Shown here in pieces: positions 26,393-36,494 of a stretch of 64,000 nucleotides of DNA. The translations under genes and the position numbers were made by a program. The stretch comes from Verminephrobacter eiseniae EF01-2 (GTDB lineage Bacteria > Pseudomonadota > Gammaproteobacteria > Burkholderiales > Burkholderiaceae_C). The stretch covers positions 5,258,501 to 5,322,500 of the forward strand of contig NC_008786.1 in NCBI RefSeq assembly GCF_000015565.1, read 5' to 3'. The notes under the pieces were generated by a model that saw nothing but the letters and a program-made list of their open reading frames with translations, was not told the origin of the DNA and made no database searches. How positions within the stretch are numbered: position 1 is the first letter of the stretch; every line of letters begins with the position of its first letter.

Positions 26393-27397
26393 TCACGGGG
26401 GATTGACGAGATCGGCCAGTTCGGGCGCCAACTCGGCATGCAGGGCGACAGGCTCGCCCGAAGCGGGGTGCTTGAACTGTAACCGCCAAGCATGCAAAAA
26501 CATGCGCTTGAGACCCTGCTTTTGCATGCGCTTGTTGAGCTCGAAATCCCCGTATTTGTCGTCCCCCGCGATGGCATGCCCCTGGCTGGCCAGGTGCACG
26601 CGGATCTGGTGCGTGCGGCCGGTCTTGATCGTCACCTCCAGCAGTTGCAGCGCGGGCAGGCCCGCGCGCGCGGGCCAACTGCCGCGCGGCCGGACCAGGG
26701 TGATGGAGCGCATGCCGTGCGGGTCGTCGGCCGTGGTCACACGCACGCGGCGCTCGCCGTCGGCTTGCAGGTATTTGTGCAGCGGCAGGTCGATGACCCT
26801 TTGGTGCGCCGGCCAGGCGCCCGCCACCAGTGCCAGATAGGTCTTGCCGGTCGTGCGCGCGCGCAACTGCGCTTGCAGATGCGTGAGCGCGGAGCGCTTT
26901 TTGGCCACCAGCAAGATGCCCGAGGTTTCGCGGTCGAGCCGGTGCACCAGTTCCAGAAATGGGGCGTCCGGCCGGGCCTGGCGCAGTTGCTCGATCACGC
27001 CAAAGCTGACGCCGCTGCCGCCATGCACGGCCACGCCTGCGGGTTTGTCGATGGCGATCAGGTGTTCGTCTTCCCAAAGGATGGGAAACTCCCGCGCCGG
27101 CGCCGGGTGTTCGGCCTTTTGGGCCACGGCGTCGGAGATGCGCAGCGGCGGCAGGCGCACCATGTCGCCTGCCTGCACGCGGGTGTCGGCGTGTGCCCGG
27201 CCCTTGTTGATGCGCACCTGGCCGCTGCGGATGATGCGGTAGACATGGGTCTTGGGCACGCCCTTGAGCTGGCGCAGCAAAAAATTGTCGAGCCGCTGGC
27301 CTGCGCTGGCGCCGTCGACCTGCACCAGGCGGGCCGCCACAGGACTTGCGGGGACACTGCGGTCGGAGGGCGGTTTGGCCCCTATAATGCGTTTCAC
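26393..27397 (-). CDS. rluC: 23S rRNA pseudouridine(955/2504/2580) synthase RluC
   Basis: The 334-residue protein has an S4 RNA-binding domain (GQRLDNFLLRQLKG, near residues 33-46) and the RluA-type catalytic motif HRLDRETSGILLVAKK near residue 148, with the catalytic Asp. A LysR/RluD assignment is less likely because the gene is divergent from rne, the usual rluC neighbourhood. The start codon is GTG at 27395-27397, and the rne upstream region begins at once. Confidence 0.93.
   Translation of the reverse strand: MKRIIGAKPPSDRSVPASPVAARLVQVDGASAGQRLDNFLLRQLKGVPKTHVYRIIRSGQVRINKGRAHADTRVQAGDMVRLPPLRISDAVAQKAEHPAPAREFPILWEDEHLIAIDKPAGVAVHGGSGVSFGVIEQLRQARPDAPFLELVHRLDRETSGILLVAKKRSALTHLQAQLRARTTGKTYLALVAGAWPAHQRVIDLPLHKYLQADGERRVRVTTADDPHGMRSITLVRPRGSWPARAGLPALQLLEVTIKTGRTHQIRVHLASQGHAIAGDDKYGDFELNKRMQKQGLKRMFLHAWRLQFKHPASGEPVALHAELAPELADLVNPP
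27383..27388 (+). promoter_or_regulatory. Possible -10 box for rne
   Basis: A perfect TATAAT lies inside the first codons of the divergent rluC. The -35 position has no good match, so this is tentative. Confidence 0.3.
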
Positions 27398-27999
27398 CTG
27401 CGCGTTTGCTATGTAAGTGGTTGATTTTTCTGGAGTTTAGTCTACGCAACCCTTGCACTGGCGCAGGCCGGTCGATGCCAGCGGGCGTCGTGCGCGCAGA
27501 TTGCAGGCTCGATGCCTGCGATGGCCTACACGCCGAACGGCGGGCTGACAGATTGAAACACTGATACGGAATCCCCCAAGTTGGCGCCTGCCCTGTCCCG
27601 GAGCAGCCGGCCAACGGATCAAAGCGAGCATGTGGTGGTCGATGGCATGGATGGTGACCTTGTGGCAGTGGCTATGGCCCCTGGCTGCTCGCCCGCATCC
27701 GGCCCCGGCGGCCTTGCCAGCAGCGCACGCCGCCGCCATCGGCAGCAACACTGCGCCGCTCGCCATCATCCACGCGCCCCTGCCTTTGCCCGCCGCGCCA
27801 GCGCTCGGCAGGTGCCGGGCAGCCCCGGTCGTTCCTTTCGCTTTCGTTTTGATGCGTCAGTCCACACATGCCCGGCTCTTGCCGTGCCTGTCATCTGGTT
27901 GTTAATGGTTTGAACTGTGGGCAGCAGCCCGCGCAGCCCTGCCCCTTCGTGGCCTGGCTGCACCGCTGCCGCCCGCGACACACAGCAAGGAATCGCATC
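27398..27999 (+). promoter_or_regulatory. Long leader region of rne
   Basis: About 600 bases separate rluC and rne with no recognised gene. Long 5' untranslated regions that mediate autoregulation by RNase E are known in other proteobacteria. That this one works so is inference from position and length. Confidence 0.4.
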
Positions 28000-30900
28000 A
28001 TGAAGCGGATGCTCATCAACGCCACGCAGCCCGAAGAACGGCGCCTGGCCATCGTCGACGGACAAAAGCTGCTCGACTACGAAATCGAGATCGAGGGGCG
28101 CGAACAGCGCAAGGGCAACATCTACAAAGCCGTGGTCACGCGCATCGAGCCTTCGCTGGAAGCCTGTTTCGTCGACTACGGTGAAGACCGCCACGGCTTT
28201 TTGCCGTTCAAGGAGATAGCGCGCAGCTACTTCAGCCCCGGCGCCGCGCCCGGCCAGGCGCGCATCAACGAAGTGATCAAGGAGGGCCAGGAACTGCTGG
28301 TGCAGATCGAAAAGGAAGAGCGCGGCAACAAGGGCGCGGCGCTGACCACCTTTGTCTCGCTGGCCGGCCGTTATGTGGTGCTGATGCCGAACAACCCCCG
28401 TGGCGGCGGCGTTTCGCGCCGCATCGAGGGTGAAGACCGCGCCGAGCTCAAGGAGGCGATGGACCAGCTCGAATACCCCGGCGGCATGAGCATCATCGCG
28501 CGCACCGCCGGCATTGGCCGCAGCGCGCCCGAATTGCAGTGGGACCTGAACTACCTGCTCAAATTGTGGAACGCGATCGACGGCGCGGCCCAGAGCGGCA
28601 AGGGCGCCTTCCTGATCTACCAGGAATCGAGCCTGGTGATCCGCGCGATCCGCGACTACTTCAACAACGACATCGGCGACATCCTCATCGACACCGACGA
28701 CATCTACGAGCAGGCGCAGCAGTTCATGGCGCATGTGATGCCCGAGCATGCCGCCCGCGTCAAGCGCTACCGCGACGCGGCCGCGCTGTTCAGCCGCTTT
28801 CAGATCGAGCACCAGATCGAATCGGCCTACGCCCGCACCGTGCAACTGCCCTCGGGGGGCGCCATCGTGATCGACCACACCGAAGCGCTGGTGTCGGTGG
28901 ACGTGAACTCGGCCCGCGCCATCAAGGGCGGCGACATCGAGGACACCGCCACCCGCACCAACCTGGAAGCCGCCGACGAAGTGGCGCGCCAGATGCGCTT
29001 GCGCGATTTGGGCGGCCTGATCGTGATCGACTTCATCGACATGGAGGAAAGCAAGAACCGCCGCGAAGTGGAAAACCGCCTGCGCGAGGCATTGCGCCAA
29101 GACCGCGCGCGCGTGCAGTTCGGCACCATCAGCAAGTTCGGCCTGATGGAGATGAGCCGCCAGCGCCTGAAGCCCGCGCTCGCCGAGGGCTCGTCCATCC
29201 CCTGCCCGCGCTGCGGCGGCTCGGGCCATATCCGCGACACCGAATCTTCGGCGCTGCAAATCCTGCGCATCATCCAGGAAGAATCGATGAAGGACAACAC
29301 CGCCGCCGTGCACTGCCAGGTGCCGGTGGAAGTGGCCTCGTTCCTGCTCAACGAAAAGCGCACCGAGATCGCCAAGATCGAGTTCAGGCAGCGCGTGAGC
29401 GTGCTGATGGTGCCGAACAAGACACTGGAAACCCCGAACTACCGCCTGGAGCGCTTGAAGCACGACGACCCGCGCCTGGACCATATCGAAGCCAGCTACA
29501 AGCTCGCCGAAGAAGTGCAAGACCCCACCGCCGTGACACGCCGCTCGCAAGAGCCGACCAACAAGCAGACCCCGGTCATCAAAGGCGTGCTGCCCGACGC
29601 CCCGGCCCCGGCCCCAATACCGGCTCCGGCTCCGGCCCCGGCTGCACAATCCCGCCCCGAAAGCGCAGCCTTGCCACCGCCGGGCGGCCAGCGGCCCGCT
29701 GCCCCGGCGCCCGTGGCTGGCGCAGCGCAAGAGCCGGGCTTTCTGACCTGGCTCAAGAGCGTGCTCGGCTTTGGCACCGCGCCAGCGCCAACGCCCGCAG
29801 CGGCCACGACAGGCCGCAGCGAACCCCGGCGCGATGGCCGCAGCGCCGAAGGCCGTGGCCGCCGTGGCGAGCGCACACCCCGCGATGCCGAGGGCCGCCC
29901 ATCCCGTGATGCCGAAGGCCGCACACCCCGTGATGCCGACAACCGCGCAGCGCGCAATACCAATACCGCGCGTGACGCCGAAGGCGCAGGCCGCGAAGGC
30001 CGGGCGGTCCGTGAAGGCCGCAATGCCCGCGACGGTGGCCGTGGCCGCCGCTCTGCGGTGCCGGATGGCGCGCCACGCCAGCAGACCGCCGACGCCAGCA
30101 GTGACGGCAGCGCAGCGCCGGTGGAAGGACTGAACGGCCAGCACATCGGCAACGGCGCGCCGGCCCAACCACAGCGCGGCCCGCGCCACGAGCGTGCTGA
30201 GCGTGCTGAGCGTGCTGAGCGTGCTGAGCGCGGCGAGCGTGTCGAAGGCCGTGCCGAGCGCGGCGCTGCCGCGCCAGAAGGCGCCGGCGCCGGCCGTTTT
30301 CCCGACACGCTGCCGCTGGCCGCGCTGCCCGATCTGGACCTGAGCAGCAGCCCCGTCACGCTGCACGGAAACGATGTCGACGGCACCGATGGCGGCGCCC
30401 CCGGCAGCGAAGACCCGCAGCGCCGCGAGCGCCGTTCGCGTGACCGCTACGGCCGCTACCGGCGCGATCGCCGTGATCGCCATGAGCCAGGCCCGCGCGA
30501 CGCCGCCACCGACGCCGAGGCCGACGCGCCAGCGCCGATGGATGCCGACCCCGCAGCCGCGCCCGCGCAGGACGAGTCCCCGCGCCGCAGCTACTTCAGC
30601 GCCGCCACGCCGGCGCCGGCCAGCGCAGCACCGGTGGCCCCGGTCCCGGCGCCTGACGAGGCCGTGATGGCCGCCCCGGTGACCGCCGTCGCTGCTGCGC
30701 CGGCGCTGGCCGAGGCGGACATTGCCGTGCCGGTCGCGCCCATTGCGCCAATTGCGCCAATTGCGCCAATTGCGCCCATTGCGCCGGTTGCGCCAGTGGC
30801 TGCCGTCCCGGTCACCCCGGCCACCCCTGCGGCAACCCCGGTCGCGCATACCCTGCCCCGGGTTCAGTCCTTCACGCTGCCCATCGATGAGTTGCAGCAG

Positions 30901-31116
30901 GTCGCCGCCACCTCGGGCCTGCAATGGGTGAACTCCGACGCCGACAAGATCGCTGCCGTCCAGGCGGCGATTGCCGCTGAGCCTGCGCCGATCCGCGTGC
31001 CGCGTGAGCGGATGCCGGTGCCGGAGCCAGACGATGGCCCGCTGGTGCTGGTGGAAACCCGCCGCGACCTGTCGGCGCTCACCCTGCCCTTCGAGGCGCA
31101 ACCGCCTGCGGCCTGA
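28000..31116 (+). CDS. rne: Ribonuclease E
   Basis: This is a 1038-residue endoribonuclease. The catalytic half has the S1 domain (GNIYKAVVTRIEPSLEACFVDYG, near residue 38) and the magnesium-binding Asp regions VSVDVNSAR and LIVIDFIDME. The zinc-link CPRCGGSG is near residue 402, at almost the same position as in E. coli. The remaining half is low-complexity and Arg/Ala/Pro-rich, as expected of the degradosome scaffold. It includes repeats of Ala-Glu-Arg and of Ala-Pro-Ile built from 9-bp units. The ATG at 28000 follows an AAGGA ribosome binding site. Confidence 0.95.
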   Translation: MKRMLINATQPEERRLAIVDGQKLLDYEIEIEGREQRKGNIYKAVVTRIEPSLEACFVDYGEDRHGFLPFKEIARSYFSPGAAPGQARINEVIKEGQELLVQIEKEERGNKGAALTTFVSLAGRYVVLMPNNPRGGGVSRRIEGEDRAELKEAMDQLEYPGGMSIIARTAGIGRSAPELQWDLNYLLKLWNAIDGAAQSGKGAFLIYQESSLVIRAIRDYFNNDIGDILIDTDDIYEQAQQFMAHVMPEHAARVKRYRDAAALFSRFQIEHQIESAYARTVQLPSGGAIVIDHTEALVSVDVNSARAIKGGDIEDTATRTNLEAADEVARQMRLRDLGGLIVIDFIDMEESKNRREVENRLREALRQDRARVQFGTISKFGLMEMSRQRLKPALAEGSSIPCPRCGGSGHIRDTESSALQILRIIQEESMKDNTAAVHCQVPVEVASFLLNEKRTEIAKIEFRQRVSVLMVPNKTLETPNYRLERLKHDDPRLDHIEASYKLAEEVQDPTAVTRRSQEPTNKQTPVIKGVLPDAPAPAPIPAPAPAPAAQSRPESAALPPPGGQRPAAPAPVAGAAQEPGFLTWLKSVLGFGTAPAPTPAAATTGRSEPRRDGRSAEGRGRRGERTPRDAEGRPSRDAEGRTPRDADNRAARNTNTARDAEGAGREGRAVREGRNARDGGRGRRSAVPDGAPRQQTADASSDGSAAPVEGLNGQHIGNGAPAQPQRGPRHERAERAERAERAERGERVEGRAERGAAAPEGAGAGRFPDTLPLAALPDLDLSSSPVTLHGNDVDGTDGGAPGSEDPQRRERRSRDRYGRYRRDRRDRHEPGPRDAATDAEADAPAPMDADPAAAPAQDESPRRSYFSAATPAPASAAPVAPVPAPDEAVMAAPVTAVAAAPALAEADIAVPVAPIAPIAPIAPIAPIAPVAPVAAVPVTPATPAATPVAHTLPRVQSFTLPIDELQQVAATSGLQWVNSDADKIAAVQAAIAAEPAPIRVPRERMPVPEPDDGPLVLVETRRDLSALTLPFEAQPPAA
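30190..30243 (+). repeat. 9-bp tandem repeat (GAGCGTGCT)n in rne
   Basis: Four exact and two variant units encode the ERA-type run in the RNase E scaffold region. Confidence 0.95.
30733..30795 (+). repeat. 9-bp tandem repeat (ATTGCGCCA)n in rne
   Basis: About seven units, three or four exact, encode the IAP run in the RNase E scaffold region. Confidence 0.95.
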
Positions 31117-31144
31117 TGCCTGGCCGGTCGTTCTTCCGACAATG

Positions 31145-31167
31145 GCTCTGCGGCGACCCCGCAGAGC
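31145..31167 (+). terminator. Terminator-like hairpin after rne
   Basis: The stem GCTCTGCGG/CCGCAGAGC has a 5-base loop and lies 29 bases past the rne stop. It is followed by GCTTTA, a weak T tract. Confidence 0.5.
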
Positions 31168-31209
31168 GCTTTACCGATCTGCTGGCCCATCTTTCACCCC
31201 CGGCTCCCG

Positions 31210-31992
31210 ATGCTGTTGCTGCTGTCCCCCGCCAAATCGCTGGACTACGCCACGCCCTTGCCTGAAGGCTGGCCGCATTCCACGCCTTGTTTCATCGCGC
31301 AGTCCAGCGCGCTGATCGCGTTGCTGCGCAGCCGGTCGCCGCAGCAGATCGCTGCGCTGATGCAGCTGAGCGCGCCGCTGGCGGCGCTCAATGCCGAGCG
31401 CTACCAGGCCTGGCAGCCGCGTTGCAGCGCCAGCAACTCGCGCCAGGCGCTGCTGGCTTTCGACGGCGATGTCTACGAGGGCTTGCAGGCGCGCACGCTG
31501 AGCGCGCCGGATCTGGACTGGGCGCAGCAGCATCTGGCCATCCTCAGTGGTCTGTACGGCGTGTTGCGCCCGCTGGACCGGATACAGCCCCACCGGCTGG
31601 AGATGGGCACGCGCCTGGCCACTGCGGCCGGCGGCAACCTCTACCAGTTCTGGGGCCGCCAGATTGCCGAGCATCTGAACCACCGGCTGCATGACGACCC
31701 CGACCCGGTGCTCGTCAACCTCGCGTCGCAGGAATACTTCAAGGCGGTAGACCGCAAAGCGCTCAACGCGCGCGTGGTCGAATGCGTGTTCGAGGACTTC
31801 AAGGGCGGCGCCTACAAGATCATCAGCTTTTATGCCAAGCGCGCCCGGGGCCTGATGGCGCGCCACGCGATCACCCACCGCCTGAGCCGGCCCCGGCAGC
31901 TCGAAGGCTTTGGGCTTGGCGGCTATGCCTATGCCCCGGCAGCATCCGACCCCGAGCGCCTGGTGTTCCGGCGCAAGTCGCCCGCTGCCTGA
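31210..31992 (+). CDS. yaaA: Peroxide stress protein YaaA (UPF0246)
   Basis: The 260-residue protein begins MLLLLSPAKSLDY and contains AFDGDVYEGLQA, LSGLYGVLRPLDRIQPHRLEMG, NLASQEYFKAVD and DFKGGAYKIISFYAKRARG, all family signatures. In E. coli YaaA limits free intracellular iron and DNA damage under hydrogen peroxide. It is a single gene; upstream is the rne hairpin. Confidence 0.95.
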   Translation: MLLLLSPAKSLDYATPLPEGWPHSTPCFIAQSSALIALLRSRSPQQIAALMQLSAPLAALNAERYQAWQPRCSASNSRQALLAFDGDVYEGLQARTLSAPDLDWAQQHLAILSGLYGVLRPLDRIQPHRLEMGTRLATAAGGNLYQFWGRQIAEHLNHRLHDDPDPVLVNLASQEYFKAVDRKALNARVVECVFEDFKGGAYKIISFYAKRARGLMARHAITHRLSRPRQLEGFGLGGYAYAPAASDPERLVFRRKSPAA

Positions 31993-32114
31993 AGCGCGGC
32001 GCGCGCGGCCATTGAACCGAAAGCCGGTGCTGGCGCATGTCCTGCCTGTGCCCATAGCGGCAAAAAAATGAAGCATCCGCAGCCGCGCAACCACCACCCA
32101 TGCAGGGGCAGGCC

Positions 32115-32960
32115 ATGAACCCGCCAGAGTCATCGCCGTTGGGCAAGGCCTCCGCCTGTGTCGACCAGTACGACGCCACGCTGCTGTTTCCGATAGCGCG
32201 CGCGGACCAGCGGGCCGAGCTTGGCATCAGCGGCGCGGCGCCCTTTTTCGGGGCCGACCTGTGGACGGCGTTCGAGCTGTCCTGGCTCAATCAGCGCGGC
32301 AAGCCGCAGGTGGCGCTGGCCCATATCACCGTGCCCTGCGAGACGCCCCGGATCGTGGAGAGCAAGTCCTTCAAGCTCTACCTGAACAGCTTTTCCAACA
32401 CCCGCTTTGCCGATGCCGCGCAGGTGCAGGCGCGCATCCGTGCCGATGTCAGTGCCGCCGTCTGGCGCGGGGCGGCCAGCGCGGGCAGCGTCGGCGTGAC
32501 GCTGCTGGGCCCGGACCGGTTCGCGCAGGAGCTGATGCAAGAGCTCGATGGCCTGAGCCTGGACCGGCTGGACGTGCAATGCACGCAGTACCAGCCCGCG
32601 CCCGAACTGCTGAGCGCACAGCACGACGCCGCCCCCGTGTCCGAGCGGCTGACCAGCCAACTGCTCAAGAGCAACTGCCCGGTCACGGGCCAGCCCGACT
32701 GGGCCAGCGTGCAGATCGCCTACCGCGGCCCGCCGATCGACCAGGAAGGGCTGCTGCAGTATCTGGTGAGCTTTCGCAACCACAGCGGATTCCACGAGCA
32801 ATGCGTCGAGCGCATCTTCATGGACCTGTGGACGCGCTGCCAGCCCATCGAACTGACCGTCTACGCGCGCTACACGCGCCGTGGCGGCCTGGACATCAAC
32901 CCGCTGCGCACCAGCCACCCGCAGGGCCTGCCGCGCAACATGCGCACGGCGCGGCAATGA
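32115..32960 (+). CDS. queF: NADPH-dependent 7-cyano-7-deazaguanine reductase
   Basis: QueF reduces preQ0 to preQ1 in queuosine biosynthesis. The 281-residue protein is the long, two-domain form: the preQ0-binding [12 protein letters not shown] motif is near residue 83 and the catalytic Cys in [11 protein letters not shown] is near residue 192. ATG 32115 is preferred to ATG 32100 because GGGCAGG lies just before it. Confidence 0.95.
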   Translation: MNPPESSPLGKASACVDQYDATLLFPIARADQRAELGISGAAPFFGADLWTAFELSWLNQRGKPQVALAHITVPCETPRIVESKSFKLYLNSFSNTRFADAAQVQARIRADVSAAVWRGAASAGSVGVTLLGPDRFAQELMQELDGLSLDRLDVQCTQYQPAPELLSAQHDAAPVSERLTSQLLKSNCPVTGQPDWASVQIAYRGPPIDQEGLLQYLVSFRNHSGFHEQCVERIFMDLWTRCQPIELTVYARYTRRGGLDINPLRTSHPQGLPRNMRTARQ

Positions 32961-33098
32961 GACGGACCGGCGCATGGGCCAGGTACATGGGCCAGACGCA
33001 TGGGCCATCCCCCGGTGAACTAAAATCGCCCCTCCAAGGGCCGCCGACGCCCAGGCTCCTTTTGTGGCCTGCGCCAGCGTTGCCGACGAAAGGCCTCC

Positions 33099-34220
33099 AT
33101 GACCTCTGTCCCCACTCCCGTGCCCATCTCGCCGGTGCAAGACATCGTCGCCGAGATGCGCGCCGGGCGCATCGTCATCCTGGTGGATGAGCAAGAGCGC
33201 GAAAACGAAGGCGACCTGGTGCTGGCCGCCGACCATGTCACGCCCGAGGCGATCAACTTCATGGCGCGCTTCGGCCGCGGCCTGATCTGCCTGACGCTCA
33301 CGCGCGAGCGCTGCGAGTTTCTCCACCTGCCGCCGATGGCCGCGCGCAACGGCACGGTGTACAGCACGGCCTTCACGGTCTCCATCGAAGCGGCCGAAGG
33401 GGTGACCACCGGCATCTCTGCGGCCGACCGCGCCCGCACCGTGCAGGTGGCCGTGGCCCCGGGCAGCCGGGCCAGCGATCTGGTGCAACCGGGCCATATC
33501 TTTCCGTTGCAGGCGGTCGATGGCGGCGTGCTGATGCGTGCCGGCCATACCGAGGCCGGCTGCGATCTGGCCGGCATGGCCGGTTGCAGCCCGGCGGCGG
33601 TGATCTGCGAGATCATGAAGGACGACGGCACCATGGCCCGCCTGCCCGATCTGCAAGCCTTCGCCGCCGGGCATGGCCTGAAGATCGGCACCATTGCCGA
33701 CCTGATCGAGTACCGCAGCCGCAATGAATCGCTGGTGCAAAAGGTGGGCAGCCGCGCACTGCAAACGGCCTACGGCGAGTTCACCGTCCACGCCTTTCGC
33801 GACCAGCCCAGCCAGGCCGTGCACCTGGCGCTGGTCAAGGGGCAGTGGAGCGCCGACGAGGTGGTGCCGGTGCGCGTGCACGAGCCGCTGTCGGTGCTCG
33901 ACGCGCTCGGAGGCAACCGCTCCATGCACTCCTGGGATCTGAACACCGGCCTGCAATACCTGGCCGCCCAGGGCAAGGGCGTGGCCGTGCTGCTCAACTG
34001 CGGCGAAAGCGCCGAGCAGTTGCTGGCCCAGTTCGAAGGCCGGGCGCGCGCCGCCCAGGCCCCCGAACGCGGTCGCATGGATCTGCGCACCCACGGCGTG
34101 GGCGCGCAGATCCTGCGCGAATGCGGCGTGCACCGGATGGCGCTGATGGGCCAACCCCGGCGCATGCCGAGCATGGCCGGCTACGGGCTGGAGATCACCG
34201 GCTTCATCCCCAAGGAATGA
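33099..34220 (+). CDS. ribBX: 3,4-dihydroxy-2-butanone 4-phosphate synthase fused to a degenerate GTP cyclohydrolase II domain
   Basis: The N-terminal RibB domain (residues 1 to about 205) is complete: [27 protein letters not shown], and [17 protein letters not shown]. It makes the four-carbon unit of riboflavin from ribulose 5-phosphate. The second half aligns with RibA, but where active RibA has the zinc cysteines (C..GDxxxSxxCDC) this protein has [23 protein letters not shown], with no cysteines. It should lack cyclohydrolase II activity, as described for RibBX proteins. A separate ribA must exist elsewhere. It overlaps ribH by 4 bp. Confidence 0.9.
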   Translation: MTSVPTPVPISPVQDIVAEMRAGRIVILVDEQERENEGDLVLAADHVTPEAINFMARFGRGLICLTLTRERCEFLHLPPMAARNGTVYSTAFTVSIEAAEGVTTGISAADRARTVQVAVAPGSRASDLVQPGHIFPLQAVDGGVLMRAGHTEAGCDLAGMAGCSPAAVICEIMKDDGTMARLPDLQAFAAGHGLKIGTIADLIEYRSRNESLVQKVGSRALQTAYGEFTVHAFRDQPSQAVHLALVKGQWSADEVVPVRVHEPLSVLDALGGNRSMHSWDLNTGLQYLAAQGKGVAVLLNCGESAEQLLAQFEGRARAAQAPERGRMDLRTHGVGAQILRECGVHRMALMGQPRRMPSMAGYGLEITGFIPKE

Positions 34221-34687
34221 ACATGTTCGGCGCAGACAAAGGCACGGCAGACCGGCTCGACGGCAAGAAACTGCACATCGGCATCGTGCAAGCCCGCTTC
34301 AACAGCGGCATCACCAACGCGCTGGCAGCGGCCTGCTGCGCCGAACTGCTGGCGCTGGGCGTGCAAGACAAGCACATCATGCAGGTGCAGGTGCCCGGCG
34401 CGCTCGAAATCCCCGTGGCCCTGCAAGCCATGGCCGAGCGCAACCACTACGACGCGCTGATCGCGCTGGGCTGCATCATCCGTGGCCAGACCTACCACTT
34501 CGAGCTGGTGGCCAACGAATCGGGCGCCGGCGTGACGCGGCTGGCGCTCGACTACCAAATCCCGATCGCCAACGCCATCATCACCGTCGAGAACCTCGAG
34601 CAGGCCATTGCCCGCCAGAGCGAAAAGGGCGCCGACGCCGCCCGCGTGGCGGTGGAAATGGCCAATTTGCTGGACGCGCTGTCATGA
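34217..34687 (+). CDS. ribH: 6,7-dimethyl-8-ribityllumazine synthase
   Basis: RibH condenses the RibB product with the ribitylaminouracil intermediate. The 156-residue protein has [25 protein letters not shown], and the active-site region [16 protein letters not shown]. Start ATG 34217 overlaps the ribBX stop; ATG 34223 is the alternative. Its end overlaps nusB by 4 bp, forming the classic ribB-ribH-nusB operon. Confidence 0.96.
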   Translation: MNMFGADKGTADRLDGKKLHIGIVQARFNSGITNALAAACCAELLALGVQDKHIMQVQVPGALEIPVALQAMAERNHYDALIALGCIIRGQTYHFELVANESGAGVTRLALDYQIPIANAIITVENLEQAIARQSEKGADAARVAVEMANLLDALS

Positions 34688-35214
34688 GCACGAACCACGA
34701 CGCCGCGCCGGCTGACGCTCGACCGCCCCCGGCAGCGCGCGCCAAGGCCATCGGCGGGCGCGGGCCGGGCGCGCGCCTGCCCCGCAGCCGCGCGCGCGAA
34801 TTCGCGCTGCAGGCGCTGTACCAGCACCTGGTGGGCGGCAACGATGCGGCGGACATCGACGAATTCACGCGCGGCCTGGCCGGTTTTCACAAGGCCGATG
34901 CGGCGCATTACCAGACCCTGCTGCATGGCTGCATCGGCGCGGCAGCGGACATCGATGCGCTGATCGTCCCGCTGCTGGACCGCCAGTTGATCGCCATCTC
35001 GCCGATAGAGCGCGCCACGATGTGGATCGGCGTGTACGAATTTCAGCATTGCCCGGACGTGCCCTGGCGCGTGGTGCTCAATGAATGCATCGAACTGGCC
35101 AAGGAATTTGGCGGCACCGACGGCCACAAGTACGTCAACGCCATGCTCAACGCTCTGGCGCCGCGTCTGCGCGCCGCCGAAGTGGCGGCCGACAGGGCCA
35201 GGGCAGCGCCCTGA
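34684..35214 (+). CDS. nusB: Transcription antitermination factor NusB
   Basis: The 176-residue protein has the NusB helical core from [16 protein letters not shown], through [16 protein letters not shown], to [29 protein letters not shown]. NusB with NusE binds boxA RNA for rRNA antitermination. An Ala/Arg-rich N-terminal extension of about 35 residues is not conserved. Confidence 0.95.
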   Translation: MSTNHDAAPADARPPPAARAKAIGGRGPGARLPRSRAREFALQALYQHLVGGNDAADIDEFTRGLAGFHKADAAHYQTLLHGCIGAAADIDALIVPLLDRQLIAISPIERATMWIGVYEFQHCPDVPWRVVLNECIELAKEFGGTDGHKYVNAMLNALAPRLRAAEVAADRARAAP

Positions 35215-35313
35215 GCGAGACCCGAGCCGCCCGGGCCGGATGCGCTGCGCATCGGCCCGGGCCACGTTGCGCCCTGCAAGAATCGCCAGCACCTCTTTTT
35301 TGAAACGACGCCG

Positions 35314-36021
35314 ATGAACTCCCAAGACATGTCCATCATCTCCCTGATGCTGCACGCCAGTTGGATGGTGCAACTCGTGCTGCTGCTGCTGCTGAGCGTG
35401 TCGATCGCCAGTTGGGCGGCGATCTTGCGCAAGCTGTTTGCGCTGGCGCGCATCAAAGCCCTGAACGAGGAATTCGAGCGCGAATTCTGGTCCGGCGCCA
35501 GCCTGAACGACCTGTACGCCAACGCCACCCGCAACGCCAGACAGGCCGGCCCGATGGAGCGCATCTTTGCCAGCGGCATGCGCGAGCACCAAAAACTGCG
35601 CGAGCGCCGCATCGCCGACCCCGGCACCCTGCTCGACGGCGCGCGCCGCGCGATGCGCGCGAGCTTTCAGCGCGAGATGGATGTGGTCGAATCCAGCCTG
35701 TCGTTCCTGGCCTCGGTAGGCTCGGTGTCGCCGTATGTGGGCCTGTTTGGCACGGTGTGGGGCATCATGCACGCCTTCACCGGCTTTGCCGGCATGGCGC
35801 AGGTGACGCTGGCCACGGTGGCCCCCGGCATTGCCGAAGCCCTGGTGGCCACGGCCATCGGCCTGTTTGCCGCGATTCCGGCGGTGATCGCCTACAACCG
35901 CTTTGCACGCGACATCGACCGCGTGGCCACGCACCAGGAGACCTTCATCGAGGAGTTCTCCAACATCCTGCAACGCAATCTGGGCGCCCATGTCGCCCAT
36001 GCCGCAGCCCCGGGCCACTGA
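35314..36021 (+). CDS. tolQ: TolQ, inner-membrane proton channel subunit
   Basis: This is a 235-residue MotA/TolQ/ExbB protein with three spans: an N-terminal one near residues 16-38, and two near 130-155 and 165-190 containing ASVGSVSPYVGLFGTVWGIMHAF and ATVAPGIAEALVATAIGLFAAIPAVIAYN. It forms the motor with TolR that energises TolA during envelope constriction. TolQ rather than ExbB is chosen because tolR and tolA follow. Confidence 0.93.
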   Translation: MNSQDMSIISLMLHASWMVQLVLLLLLSVSIASWAAILRKLFALARIKALNEEFEREFWSGASLNDLYANATRNARQAGPMERIFASGMREHQKLRERRIADPGTLLDGARRAMRASFQREMDVVESSLSFLASVGSVSPYVGLFGTVWGIMHAFTGFAGMAQVTLATVAPGIAEALVATAIGLFAAIPAVIAYNRFARDIDRVATHQETFIEEFSNILQRNLGAHVAHAAAPGH

Positions 36022-36040
36022 GCACAGGAAAACCGCCGCC

Positions 36041-36463
36041 ATGCCTGCCATCGCCACCCGCGGCCGAGGCCGCCGTACCATCAACGAGATCAACATGGTG
36101 CCGTTCATCGACGTGATGCTGGTGCTGCTGATCATCTTCATCGTGACGGCCCCCATGTTCACCCCGGGCATGATCGGCGTGCCCCGCGTGGGCCAGAGCA
36201 TGAACCCGCCCAAAGTGGTGGCGCAGCTCATCGTCCACCGGGACGGCGCGCTCCAGTGGCGCACCGCCCAAGCCACGCTGCGCCTGAGCCTGCGCGAGAT
36301 CGGCGCTGCCGCCGTGCGCTGGCAAGCAGACCAGGGGCCGGACAGCGCCGTGCTCATCAGCGCCGACAAAGGCGTGCAATACGATACCGTGGTCAAGGCC
36401 ATGGATGCGCTGCAAAAAGCCGGCGTGCAACGGGTCGGACTGCTCGTGCAGCAAGGCGGTTGA
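36041..36463 (+). CDS. tolR: TolR, inner-membrane motor subunit
   Basis: The 140-residue protein has a short basic N-terminus, INEINMVPFIDVMLVLLIIFIV with the proton-path Asp in the single membrane span, and a periplasmic ExbD-type domain ending in RVGLLVQQ. It lies 19 bases after tolQ. Confidence 0.93.
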   Translation: MPAIATRGRGRRTINEINMVPFIDVMLVLLIIFIVTAPMFTPGMIGVPRVGQSMNPPKVVAQLIVHRDGALQWRTAQATLRLSLREIGAAAVRWQADQGPDSAVLISADKGVQYDTVVKAMDALQKAGVQRVGLLVQQGG

Positions 36464-36494
36464 ACCGAACCCGCCCCGTGTAGCTCAGACGCCC

